A stretch of DNA of 23,045 nucleotides from Fimenecus sp045531435 (lineage in GTDB: Bacteria; Bacillota; Clostridia; Oscillospirales; Acutalibacteraceae): assembly GCA_045531435.1 (NCBI GenBank), contig JAZSDZ010000120.1, positions 1-23,045 of the forward strand, written 5' to 3'. Of the stretch, positions 1 through 6,962 are shown one piece after another (position 1 is the first letter of the stretch; each line of letters starts with the position of its first letter). Below the pieces are notes generated by a model. That model ran no database searches. It was not told where the DNA came from and saw only the letters and a list, made by a program, of their open reading frames with translations. A program made the translations under genes and the position numbers.

Positions 1-1
1 A

Positions 2-328
2 GCTCTTGTTCAGACTGTTCAGAACTACTTCGGTAAGGCTGCTAACTCAATTACACAGCTTCTTTCAGGTGTTGTTATTTCAGCAGTTGGTTACGTTGCT
101 CGTAAAGATGAGTTTGGTAACATTGTTCCTGAATCAAATTACAAGACACTTCTTGGTTTCTGGGCTGTGTTCTGCTTACTTCCTGCAATCGCTCGTTTCC
201 TTTACGGTGTAACTCTTTTGTTCTTTAATGTTGACGGTAAGGTTAAGGAACAGATGCTTAAAGAACTTGAAGAAAGACGTCGTGAAAGAGTTGAAAAACT
301 CGACGGTGAAGAAGCAAAGGCTGAATAA
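2..328 (+). CDS. GPH-family (MelB-like) sugar:cation symporter, C-terminal fragment
   Basis: The reading frame enters from the left edge and ends at TAA 326-328, giving the last 108 residues of a membrane transporter. The visible part holds a hydrophobic helix around ITQLLSGVVISAVGYV, a loop, and a final helix around LLGFWAVFCLLPAIARFLYG. A charged cytoplasmic tail rich in Glu, Arg and Lys follows (KELEERRRERVEKL). This arrangement, with the last helix followed by a KELEERR-type tail, is typical of glycoside-pentoside-hexuronide:cation symporters in the major facilitator superfamily, which import di- and oligosaccharides with Na+ or H+. The substrate cannot be read from this fragment. It converges on the fucosidase operon and shares its terminator. 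The start and most of the gene are outside the window. Confidence 0.8.
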   Translation, partial: ALVQTVQNYFGKAANSITQLLSGVVISAVGYVARKDEFGNIVPESNYKTLLGFWAVFCLLPAIARFLYGVTLLFFNVDGKVKEQMLKELEERRRERVEKLDGEEAKAE

Positions 329-352
329 AATTCAATCACAGCATATAAAATT

Positions 353-378
353 AACCCCAATTCTTTTGAGTTGGGGTT
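353..378. terminator. Bidirectional rho-independent terminator
   Basis: An 11-bp stem (353-363 with 368-378, one G-T pair) closes a TTTT loop. On the + strand it is followed by a T-rich run, and on the - strand by AATTTTAT. It lies 24 nt after the transporter stop and 14 nt after the fucosidase stop on the other strand, so it probably ends both convergent transcripts. Confidence 0.85.
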
Positions 379-392
379 TGTTATTTGTATTA

Positions 393-1817
393 TTATTTTT
401 TGCAATAGATTTCAACTGAATTGAGAGTTGCTTTTACACGATATGATGTAATAACAATCCTTATTCGGTTTAATTTTTGCTTTTTAAAACGGCAGATTCG
501 CTTTGCACCAATTATAGTTGATGAGCATATCCTTTCAAAACCCTTGCCATTATCACCATAAACTTCAAACGACTCAATCTGTTGTCCTGTTGCAATATTT
601 TCTCTTAAAACAATTTTATCAGCTGTTACTGGTGAATAAAAATCAATAGTGATTTCAGGTTTTTCGTCCCCTGCCCCAACTTGCCAATAACTATTTTCAG
701 TTAAAATATTTTCTGCTTTGTGGTCATCATCAAGGCTTGATGATGCCGAAACTTTGCAATTAACTGCAAGGTTTTCAGGAAATTCACTTCGTAGTCGGTC
801 ACCAAACTGACGGAGTCTTTTAACATCGGCATTCGCTAACAAACCATTTTTATTAGGTGGAATATTGAGAAGTAATGATGCATTTCCACCAACACTGCCC
901 CAATAAATCTGCATAAGCTTATCAAGGGATTTCACCATAAAATCTTCTTTTTTATGATAAAACCAACCTGGTCTGATTGAAACATCAACCTCGGCAGGAT
1001 ACCAGATGAAATTTTTTATTCCGTCAATAAATTCACGACTACCTAAATCCTGTGTTTTAGCATCAATTTTCTTAGAAAATTCTGGGTTGTCTTCTTGTTG
1101 AGAATGCTCTGCAGTATAATCCTGATTACCTACAAATGCAGGAACAACACTCCATTCAGACTCTCTTGACTTACCTGCCTCATTACCACACCAACGGACA
1201 TCAGGACCACAGATATTAATAACAGCATAGGGTTGTAATTCACGGATAACTGAAAAATATCTGTTCCAGTCATAGACCTGTTTTTTTCCGTTTTTCCCTT
1301 CACCACAAGCACCGTCAAACCAGAAGCAGAAAATGTCACCATATTTTGTAGCAAGTTCTGTAAGCTGATTTACAAAGTAATCATTATACTCTTTTCCTGT
1401 GCCGTAAGTAGCCTCGTGTCTGTCCCAAGGGGAGAGATAAACTCCGAATTTAAGTCCATATTCATTACAAGCGTCACTGACTTCCTTAACAACATCACCT
1501 TTGCCATCTTTAAACGGGCTGTTTTTCATACAGTAGTCTGTATATTCACTTTGCCAAAGACAGAAACCGTCGTGATGCTTACAGGTGAGAATAATTGCCT
1601 TCATACCCGCATTTTTTATCTCCCTTGCCCACTGACGGGCATCAAGCTTTTTAGGATTGAAAACTTCAGGAGAAGCAGTGCCATCTCCCCATTCCTTACC
1701 TGTAAAAGTATTTGTACCAAAATGACAGAAAGCGTACATTTCGAGTTTTTGCCATTCTAATTGTCGTGGCGACGGAATTATTTCCGCCGCCAACTCAAAA
1801 CTTCTTTTATTCTGCAT
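393..1817 (-). CDS. Alpha-L-fucosidase, GH29, with C-terminal discoidin-like domain
   Basis: A cytoplasmic glycosidase (474 aa) that probably releases terminal alpha-L-fucose from oligosaccharides. The N-terminal ~340 residues form the GH29 catalytic barrel, with the family-typical PSPRQLEWQ start, FCHFGTNTF, a CKHHDGFCLW block and FWFDGA. The Asp of WFDG (about D168) is the expected retaining nucleophile. Residues ~350-474 look like an F5/8-type C (discoidin, CBM32-like) beta-sandwich. There is no signal peptide, so it should act on imported sugars. I chose the ATG at 1817 (MQNKRSF). A GTG 57 nt upstream is possible but would put a non-family peptide in front and increase the overlap with the preceding gene. 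From 1817 the gene overlaps the DUF1667 frame by 11 nt and has only a weak Shine-Dalgarno sequence, which suggests translational coupling. It is the last gene of the glpA-like operon. Confidence 0.9.
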   Translation of the reverse strand: MQNKRSFELAAEIIPSPRQLEWQKLEMYAFCHFGTNTFTGKEWGDGTASPEVFNPKKLDARQWAREIKNAGMKAIILTCKHHDGFCLWQSEYTDYCMKNSPFKDGKGDVVKEVSDACNEYGLKFGVYLSPWDRHEATYGTGKEYNDYFVNQLTELATKYGDIFCFWFDGACGEGKNGKKQVYDWNRYFSVIRELQPYAVINICGPDVRWCGNEAGKSRESEWSVVPAFVGNQDYTAEHSQQEDNPEFSKKIDAKTQDLGSREFIDGIKNFIWYPAEVDVSIRPGWFYHKKEDFMVKSLDKLMQIYWGSVGGNASLLLNIPPNKNGLLANADVKRLRQFGDRLRSEFPENLAVNCKVSASSSLDDDHKAENILTENSYWQVGAGDEKPEITIDFYSPVTADKIVLRENIATGQQIESFEVYGDNGKGFERICSSTIIGAKRICRFKKQKLNRIRIVITSYRVKATLNSVEIYCKK

Positions 1818-2169
1818 AATTTGTCGCAATAATATCCACACCTGTACCAAGAATATTCTCGATAACAACATCACCGATATTAACAGGAGCTTTAACAGAT
1901 GCTTTGTTTATAACTTCCATACATTCAAACATCATACCCTTTGGAATTGGGTTTGCGCTCTTTACAGGCACAACATAACTTTTGCCACCTTCTACCTTAA
2001 CAGTAGTTGTGAGCATTCTTGTTGGGTTTGTAACCTCTGTACGAGCATAAGCATCGCCACGCTTACAAGTATTACCTGTAACTGTTTCTACATTACCGTC
2101 AGCATCGAATGTTACAGTTATAGGGCATCCTAAAGGACAAGCAACACATACAAGTTCTCTTTTTTCCAT
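1807..2169 (-). CDS. DUF1667 protein, partner of GlpA-type dehydrogenase
   Basis: A small soluble protein (120 aa) of the DUF1667 family. The N-terminus carries Cys8, Cys11 and Cys15 in a CVACPLGC block and Cys35 in NTCKRG, a four-cysteine set that could hold an iron-sulfur cluster or metal; this role is inferred. Members of this family are found next to GlpA-like and FAD/NAD oxidoreductases in anaerobes such as Thermotoga and clostridia, and here it is third in exactly that order. It starts 4 nt after the upstream stop codon. Its GGAGG Shine-Dalgarno lies inside the end of the preceding gene. Its last 11 nt overlap the fucosidase start. It probably acts as an electron-transfer or assembly subunit of a glycerol-3-phosphate dehydrogenase complex. 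Confidence 0.88.
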   Translation of the reverse strand: MEKRELVCVACPLGCPITVTFDADGNVETVTGNTCKRGDAYARTEVTNPTRMLTTTVKVEGGKSYVVPVKSANPIPKGMMFECMEVINKASVKAPVNIGDVVIENILGTGVDIIATNYAE

Positions 2170-2173
2170 TTTC

Positions 2174-3427
2174 TTATGCCTCCACTCTTACTGTAATCTC
2201 TGCATTAACAGGAAGTTCGTTGATTACTGCCTGTTTGAGAGTAACGTATTCCATTTCACCAGGGCAAAGCTTAACCTTTTTCTTTGAAAGGATTTCCTTG
2301 CCATCACATTCAACAATAATTTTTGCATTATTGAACACAGCACCAACACGGAAGTATAACTTAACATCAGCATCAGTGTTGTGGTTAATTCTCTGTGGAA
2401 CTATGTAACGGACACCGTTGATACCCTTTGTATAAACACATTCGCCTGTTGCCTTTTCACCCTTAATGTACTTTGCAGCACCAAGACCTGCAATCTGACT
2501 TTCTTCTGTAACATAGTCAACAAGGTCGTGAACCTGAAGAACATTACCACAAGCAAAAACACCTGCGTGTTCTGTTTCACGATATTCGTCAACTCGTGGA
2601 CCATTTGTAATATTGTCAAGCTGAAGTCCTGCACTCTTTGAAAGCTCATTTTCAGGAATAAGACCAACTGAAAGCATCAATGTATCGCAAGAAACATATT
2701 CTTCTGTTCCCGGAATAGGCTGAAGTCTATCATCAACCTTCGCGATAGTAACACCTTCAAGTCTATCCTTACCATGAGTTGCAATAACTGTAGTTGAAAG
2801 TTTAAGAGGAATACCGAAGTCATCAAGACACTGAACGATATTTCTTGTAAGACCACCTGAATATGGCATAAGTTCGCAAACCATTTTTACCTTTGCACCT
2901 TCAAGAGTCATACGACGAGCCATAATAAGACCGATGTCACCTGAACCAAGAATTACAACTTCGTGACCAGGCATATATCCATCAATATTAACATATTTCT
3001 GTGCAGTACCTGCTGTCATAATACCTGAACAACGGCTACCTGCAATGCTTAATGCACCACGAGGTCTTTCACGACAACCCATCGCAAGAACAACTGCCTT
3101 TGCATGAATTTTGAGAAGACCATCCTTTTTATTGACTGCTGTTACAACATTATCGTCAGCTACATCAAGTACCATTGTATCAACTTTGACATCAATATCA
3201 GTACCTTCAAGCAATTTCATAAATCTACCTGCATATTCAGGTCCTGAAAGTTCTTCCCCAAAATAATGAAGTCCAAAACCAGTATGTATGCACTGCTCAA
3301 GGATACCACCAAGAGTTTCTGCTCTTTCTAAAACGATAATATTATCAATACCATTTTCTTTTGCTTTAAGGGCTGCTGCCATACCAGCAGGACCACCACC
3401 GACTACAACAAGGTCATAATTTAACAT
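2174..3427 (-). CDS. FAD/NAD(P)-dependent oxidoreductase of the GlpA-type cluster
   Basis: A soluble flavoprotein (417 aa). Residues 1-30 form an FAD-binding Rossmann motif (VVVGGGPAGMAAAL). A second dinucleotide-binding motif follows at about residue 160 (VVILGSGDIGLIMARR), and a CxxR-like AMGCRERPRG segment sits between them. The C-terminal ~100 residues form a small beta-rich domain. This layout matches the middle subunit of the three-gene GlpA/oxidoreductase/DUF1667 cluster of anaerobes. It probably passes electrons from glycerol-3-phosphate oxidation to NAD or another carrier, but the acceptor cannot be told from sequence. It starts with ATG behind a GAGGTGA Shine-Dalgarno that overlaps the stop codon of the upstream gene, 11 nt away, so the two are co-translated. 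Confidence 0.88.
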   Translation of the reverse strand: MLNYDLVVVGGGPAGMAAALKAKENGIDNIIVLERAETLGGILEQCIHTGFGLHYFGEELSGPEYAGRFMKLLEGTDIDVKVDTMVLDVADDNVVTAVNKKDGLLKIHAKAVVLAMGCRERPRGALSIAGSRCSGIMTAGTAQKYVNIDGYMPGHEVVILGSGDIGLIMARRMTLEGAKVKMVCELMPYSGGLTRNIVQCLDDFGIPLKLSTTVIATHGKDRLEGVTIAKVDDRLQPIPGTEEYVSCDTLMLSVGLIPENELSKSAGLQLDNITNGPRVDEYRETEHAGVFACGNVLQVHDLVDYVTEESQIAGLGAAKYIKGEKATGECVYTKGINGVRYIVPQRINHNTDADVKLYFRVGAVFNNAKIIVECDGKEILSKKKVKLCPGEMEYVTLKQAVINELPVNAEITVRVEA

Positions 3428-3438
3428 ACCGATTCACC

Positions 3439-4869
3439 TCACTTTGTTCTTTCATAAATAATTTTTGAGTCGCCACCAAATTTAGTGATGTCGCTCATTG
3501 GAACGCCTAATTCACGAGCAAGAATTTCAACAACCTTACTTCCACAGAAGCCACCCTGACAACGTCCCATACCTGCTCGAGTTCTGCGCTTGACACCATC
3601 AACATCACGAGCTCCTGCAGGAGCTTTGATTGCATCAATAATTTCACCTTCAGTAATAGTTTCACAACGGCATACAATTCTACCATAAGCAGGGTTTTTC
3701 TTGATAAGTTCTGCTCTCTCATCATCATTTAAATGACGAAAACGAACAGGCTCTTCTCTTGTATCTGTGTATGTTTCTTTTTCATTAAGCTCGAGTTTTT
3801 CATTTAAGATTTCACGAACATAAAGTGCAATAGCCGGAGCAGATGAAAGTCCCGGAGACTCAATACCTGCAACATTTAAGAAGTTTGCACTCTTATCACA
3901 CCAACCGATAATGAAATCATCGTTAACAGGATGAGCACGAACACCTGCGAAAGATGTAATTGCATTTCTTGTTGAAACAATTGGAACTGATTTAAGTGCC
4001 TTTTCAACAATATCCTTGAGTCCTTCAGGAGTTGTTGTAATATCCTCTTTATCTTCAATATTAAGAGCAGTTGGTCCGATAAGCAAGTTTCCGTCAACAG
4101 TAGGTGTTACAAGAATTCCTTTACCCATTTCGTTAGGACACTGGAAAATTGTATGAACAGCAAGATTACCAACTGACTTATCAAGAACATAATACTCGCC
4201 TTTTCTTGGAATAAGGTCAATTGAATCATCACCAACCATTTTTGCCAATTCATCGGAGAAGTTACCTGCTGCATTGATAATATACTTTGCATTGATTTCA
4301 CCTGCAGTAGTATTGAGCACATAACAATCAGCGTTATCATTGATTGCTTTAACTTCACAATTTCTGATAAAGTCAACACCATTTGAAACAGCATTTTCAA
4401 CTGCAGCAATTGTGAGTTCATAAGGACAAACAATCCCGGCACTTTCTGAAAGTAATGCACCAACTGCCTCGTCACTGATATTCGGTTCGATTCTGCGAAG
4501 TTCATCACGGTCAATTACTGAAAGTTCAGGAACACCATTTTTGATACCACGTTCATAAAGCTCTTTTACATGTTCCATTTCTTTTTCAGAAAATGCAACA
4601 ACCACAGAACCATTCTTTTTAAATGGGACATGAAGCTTTTCGCAAACCTTAGGCATCATAAGTGTACCCTGAACATTGAGTTTTGCTTTAAGTGTGCCGT
4701 TCTGTGCATCAAATCCACCATGCACAATAGCACTGTTTGCCTTTGTTGTACCCATAGCAACATCATTGCACTTTTCAAACAAAGCCACTTTAATGTCGAA
4801 ACGGCTAAGTTCTCGTGCGATAAGTCCGCCTACAACTCCGGCGCCTACAATTGCAACATCGTAAGTCAT
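3439..4869 (-). CDS. glpA: GlpA-like anaerobic glycerol-3-phosphate dehydrogenase with BFD-type [2Fe-2S] domain
   Basis: A flavoprotein dehydrogenase (476 aa) that probably oxidises sn-glycerol-3-phosphate to dihydroxyacetone phosphate. The N-terminus has the DAO-superfamily FAD motif (VAIVGAGVVGGLIARELS), followed by ANSAIVHGGFDA, the HGG segment usual in GlpA/GlpO proteins. The last ~90 residues form a BFD-like [2Fe-2S] domain with cysteines in CRCETITEGE and GRCQGGFC. It is the first gene of a four-gene operon with its own extended -10 promoter. ATG 4869 is preceded by GAAGGGTG. No glycerol kinase is adjacent in this window. L-2-hydroxyglutarate oxidase or another DAO-family oxidase is an alternative, but the gene order argues for the glycerol-3-phosphate role. 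Confidence 0.82.
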   Translation of the reverse strand: MTYDVAIVGAGVVGGLIARELSRFDIKVALFEKCNDVAMGTTKANSAIVHGGFDAQNGTLKAKLNVQGTLMMPKVCEKLHVPFKKNGSVVVAFSEKEMEHVKELYERGIKNGVPELSVIDRDELRRIEPNISDEAVGALLSESAGIVCPYELTIAAVENAVSNGVDFIRNCEVKAINDNADCYVLNTTAGEINAKYIINAAGNFSDELAKMVGDDSIDLIPRKGEYYVLDKSVGNLAVHTIFQCPNEMGKGILVTPTVDGNLLIGPTALNIEDKEDITTTPEGLKDIVEKALKSVPIVSTRNAITSFAGVRAHPVNDDFIIGWCDKSANFLNVAGIESPGLSSAPAIALYVREILNEKLELNEKETYTDTREEPVRFRHLNDDERAELIKKNPAYGRIVCRCETITEGEIIDAIKAPAGARDVDGVKRRTRAGMGRCQGGFCGSKVVEILARELGVPMSDITKFGGDSKIIYERTK

Positions 4870-4893
4870 ATTAACACCCTTCTTTTCCTTTTA

Positions 4894-4915
4894 GAGGTGT
4901 AAAACTACACACCTC
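4894..4915 (-). other. Hairpin in the 5' leader of the glpA-like operon
   Basis: A 7-bp perfect stem (GAGGTGT / ACACCTC) with an 8-nt loop lies between the predicted start of transcription (about 4923) and the Shine-Dalgarno. It has no T-run behind it on either strand that would make it a clear terminator, so a stabilising or regulatory leader hairpin is more likely. Function is inferred. Confidence 0.5.
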
Positions 4916-4930
4916 GTCATTTTCTTTTAT

Positions 4931-4959
4931 ATTATAGCACAACTATTCGTATTTTCACA
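4931..4959 (-). promoter_or_regulatory. Extended -10 promoter of the glpA-like operon
   Basis: On the minus strand TATAAT (4931-4936) is preceded by TGC, giving an extended -10 (TGnTATAAT). A weak -35 (TGTGAA, 4954-4959) lies 17 nt upstream. It is in the 108-nt gap between sigE and the glpA-like gene and suggests vegetative sigma-A transcription independent of sigE. Confidence 0.7.
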
Positions 4960-4977
4960 TACTTTTTTCATATTTTT

Positions 4978-5682
4978 TTACTTTATTTTAGATTTTAATC
5001 TGTTACCTATCTTTTTAATTATTCTCTTTTCAAGACGAGAAATATAACTTTGTGAAATTCCCATAATGTCTGCCACTTCCTTTTGAGTTAATTCCTCCTT
5101 ATCACCTAATCCAAATCGCATTTCAATAATTTCTTTTTCTCGTACAGGCAGAGCATCAATTACCTGAAGCAGTATTCGTTTTTCGTCATTTTCTTCAATT
5201 TCGCGACTTATTTCATCACCATCACTTCCTAATACATCAGCAAGCATTAATTCATTTCCATCCCAATCTGTATTAAGTGGCTCATCAAGAGAAACGACCA
5301 TTTTTTGCGATGCAATTTTTCGAAGATGCATTAAAATTTCATTTTCAATACAACGAGATGCATATGTCGCAAGTTTAATGTTTTTCTCAGGTGAAAAAGT
5401 ATTAACAGCCTTTATAAGTCCTATAGTGCCAATCGAGATAAGGTCATCAATGCTAACCCCTGAATTCTCAAATTTTTTTGCTATATATACAACAAGACGA
5501 AGGTTATGTACAATCAGTTTTTCTCTTGCTTTTTCATCACCTGAAACAAGCTTTTCACTTAAAAACTGTTCTTCTTCAATGTTCAAAGGCTCAGGTAAAT
5601 TTATTGTACCATTTATATAGTACATCCCACCTTTAAATAATTTAAGAAATAATCTTTTAAAATAGGTTATAAGTTTAATCAT
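4978..5682 (-). CDS. sigE: Pro-sigma-E, mother-cell sporulation sigma factor
   Basis: RNA polymerase sigma factor (234 aa) that directs early mother-cell gene expression after asymmetric division. The first ~20 residues are a basic, hydrophobic pro-sequence that ends just before MYYINGT, matching the YYI segment after which Bacillus sigma-E matures. Region 2 is very conserved (NLRLVVYIAKKFENSG, ISIGTIGLIKAVNTF, LATYASRCIENEIL). Region 4 ends with the helix-turn-helix TQKEVADIMGISQSYISRLE. I chose ATG 5682 because AGGGAG lies 9 nt upstream; a TTG at 5700 is less likely. The start overlaps the spoIIGA stop by 8 nt, so the protease and its substrate are translationally coupled. sigG, which commonly follows in clostridia, is not next to it here. 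Confidence 0.96.
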   Translation of the reverse strand: MIKLITYFKRLFLKLFKGGMYYINGTINLPEPLNIEEEQFLSEKLVSGDEKAREKLIVHNLRLVVYIAKKFENSGVSIDDLISIGTIGLIKAVNTFSPEKNIKLATYASRCIENEILMHLRKIASQKMVVSLDEPLNTDWDGNELMLADVLGSDGDEISREIEENDEKRILLQVIDALPVREKEIIEMRFGLGDKEELTQKEVADIMGISQSYISRLEKRIIKKIGNRLKSKIK

Positions 5683-6472
5683 TATGAATTTCTCCCTCAA
5701 GATTAATATTTAATATTATTTTATAATCACTTAATGGTGTGGCACTCTCACCTATGAACACCTTATCGGTTGAATAATTACCGATTGTGATTTGCCGTGG
5801 TCTGAATGCTTTAATTAAAGACTCACCATTCACTGTAGATACTGGAATGTATCTTATTTTCTCATCAGTAAAAAGCTTTCGAAAAATGTTTTTTTCGACC
5901 ATAACCACAGGAAAATCCGAAAAAGGGTCGCGAAGATTGTTTCCTGTGTCCATAAGTCCGACACAAGAAACTGTATTTGAATTGTTTTCAATAGATACTA
6001 CATATTCTTTATTTTTAGGTGCTTTTTTGTCTGTAAATTTTGATATTAAAGTTATGATTATATAAGAAATAACGGAACAAACAACTAAAAATGTCATATC
6101 AACATCAAAATAGATTATTCCATTTGAATATAGAAGAATATCCTTATCAAAAAGAATATACATAGCAAAAGCAAAGCCTCCGAAAATGAATGTAATTGCT
6201 AACATAAAAAATATTCTTTTTAAAAATTGTTTATATGGTTTTATTCCAAATGTTATTGCTATCACTAACACTGCTGTGGCAATTTTAAATAGAGTCATTA
6301 TGATTCCAAGATTATCAATAAAAATTAATAGTGATGACAGGCCGCCACATAATGCACCTATTGCTAAACGCCATCTATGTGTAAATGACCTTGTGATTTT
6401 TCTGACTGCTAAAAGTATAAAATAATTTACAAGAGTATTGAGTACAATGAGAATATCAACATATATAATCAA
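5675..6472 (-). CDS. spoIIGA: SpoIIGA, membrane aspartic protease that processes pro-sigma-E
   Basis: Sporulation protease (265 aa) located in the septal membrane of the mother cell. The N-terminal ~150 residues contain about five hydrophobic helices, and the C-terminal half is the cytoplasmic protease domain. The catalytic Asp is in GLMDTGN (about D175); Bacillus SpoIIGA has DSGN at D183. I chose the TTG at 6472. The resulting N-terminus (M)IIYVDILIVLN aligns residue for residue with the Bacillus start MKIYLDVIWLLN, and GGTGA lies 5 nt upstream. Two in-frame GTG codons at 6484 and 6481 are the alternative but have no Shine-Dalgarno. The gene sits directly behind the ruvX terminator and overlaps sigE by 8 nt. 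Activation normally needs the forespore signal SpoIIR, which is not in this window. Confidence 0.93.
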   Translation of the reverse strand: MIIYVDILIVLNTLVNYFILLAVRKITRSFTHRWRLAIGALCGGLSSLLIFIDNLGIIMTLFKIATAVLVIAITFGIKPYKQFLKRIFFMLAITFIFGGFAFAMYILFDKDILLYSNGIIYFDVDMTFLVVCSVISYIIITLISKFTDKKAPKNKEYVVSIENNSNTVSCVGLMDTGNNLRDPFSDFPVVMVEKNIFRKLFTDEKIRYIPVSTVNGESLIKAFRPRQITIGNYSTDKVFIGESATPLSDYKIILNINLEGEIHND

Positions 6473-6492
6473 AAGAATCACCACATAAAAAA

Positions 6493-6521
6493 GCTTGATA
6501 CCATTTTACACGGTATCAAGC
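6493..6521 (-). terminator. Rho-independent terminator after ruvX
   Basis: A 10-bp perfect stem (GCTTGATACC with GGTATCAAGC, 9-nt loop) is followed on the minus strand by TTTTTTAT. It lies 25 nt after the ruvX stop and only 20 nt before the chosen spoIIGA start, so it insulates the sporulation pair from the upstream operon. Confidence 0.88.
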
Positions 6522-6545
6522 CTAAATTTTGTTATTTTATGTCAA

Positions 6546-6962
6546 CTATCTATTTTTTATTGAATTCATATAATCTTCAAGAATCAAAACTGCTGAAACT
6601 GCATCAACAACTGCTTTTCGTTTTTTTCCTCTTACATCAACTGCATTAAGGATATTATGAGCAGAAACTGTTGTTAATCGTTCATTCTGAAACGCAATCT
6701 CTAATCCTGTTTTTTCACCTAAAAGTTCACCGAATTCACGACAAGCATCACTACGAAAACCATAACTACCGTCCATATTTTGCGGAACGCCCACGCAAAT
6801 TCTTTCAACTTTTCTCTCAATTGCAATTTCATTGATTTTTTTAATAAGATTATTTCTGTCTTTTTCCGTTATAACACAAACAGGAGATGCTAAAATCTGC
6901 ATTTTATCGCATATTGCGATCCCCGTTCTTACATCTCCATAGTCAACAGACATAATAATCAT
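6546..6962 (-). CDS. ruvX: RuvX/YqgF Holliday-junction resolvase-like nuclease
   Basis: Small RNase H-fold protein (138 aa, normal length for the family). The N-terminus carries the signature SVDYGDVRTGIAIC with the first acidic residue. The middle has VGVPQNMDG, the usual VG(L/V)P motif, followed by QNERLTT and the acidic C-terminal segment VVDAVSAVLILEDY. The family is linked to Holliday-junction processing and to 16S rRNA 5' end maturation; which role applies here cannot be read from the sequence. Its ATG overlaps the carB-like stop codon (ATGA, 4 nt), so it is translationally coupled to that gene. The terminator follows directly. Confidence 0.92.
   Translation of the reverse strand: MIIMSVDYGDVRTGIAICDKMQILASPVCVITEKDRNNLIKKINEIAIERKVERICVGVPQNMDGSYGFRSDACREFGELLGEKTGLEIAFQNERLTTVSAHNILNAVDVRGKKRKAVVDAVSAVLILEDYMNSIKNR

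Noticed and set aside
1815..1874. Upstream GTG start (1874) for the fucosidase
   Set aside because: It would add 19 residues unlike the family start and overlap the preceding gene by 68 nt; ATG 1817 gives a normal GH29 N-terminus.
4894..4915. Hairpin as the terminator of sigE
   Set aside because: On the minus strand it is followed by TAAAAGG rather than a T-run, and it lies after the promoter of the next operon.
5378..5620. Open frame on the + strand opposite sigE, and similar antisense frames elsewhere
   Set aside because: They mirror the codon pattern of the real gene, have no Shine-Dalgarno sequence, and show no family features.
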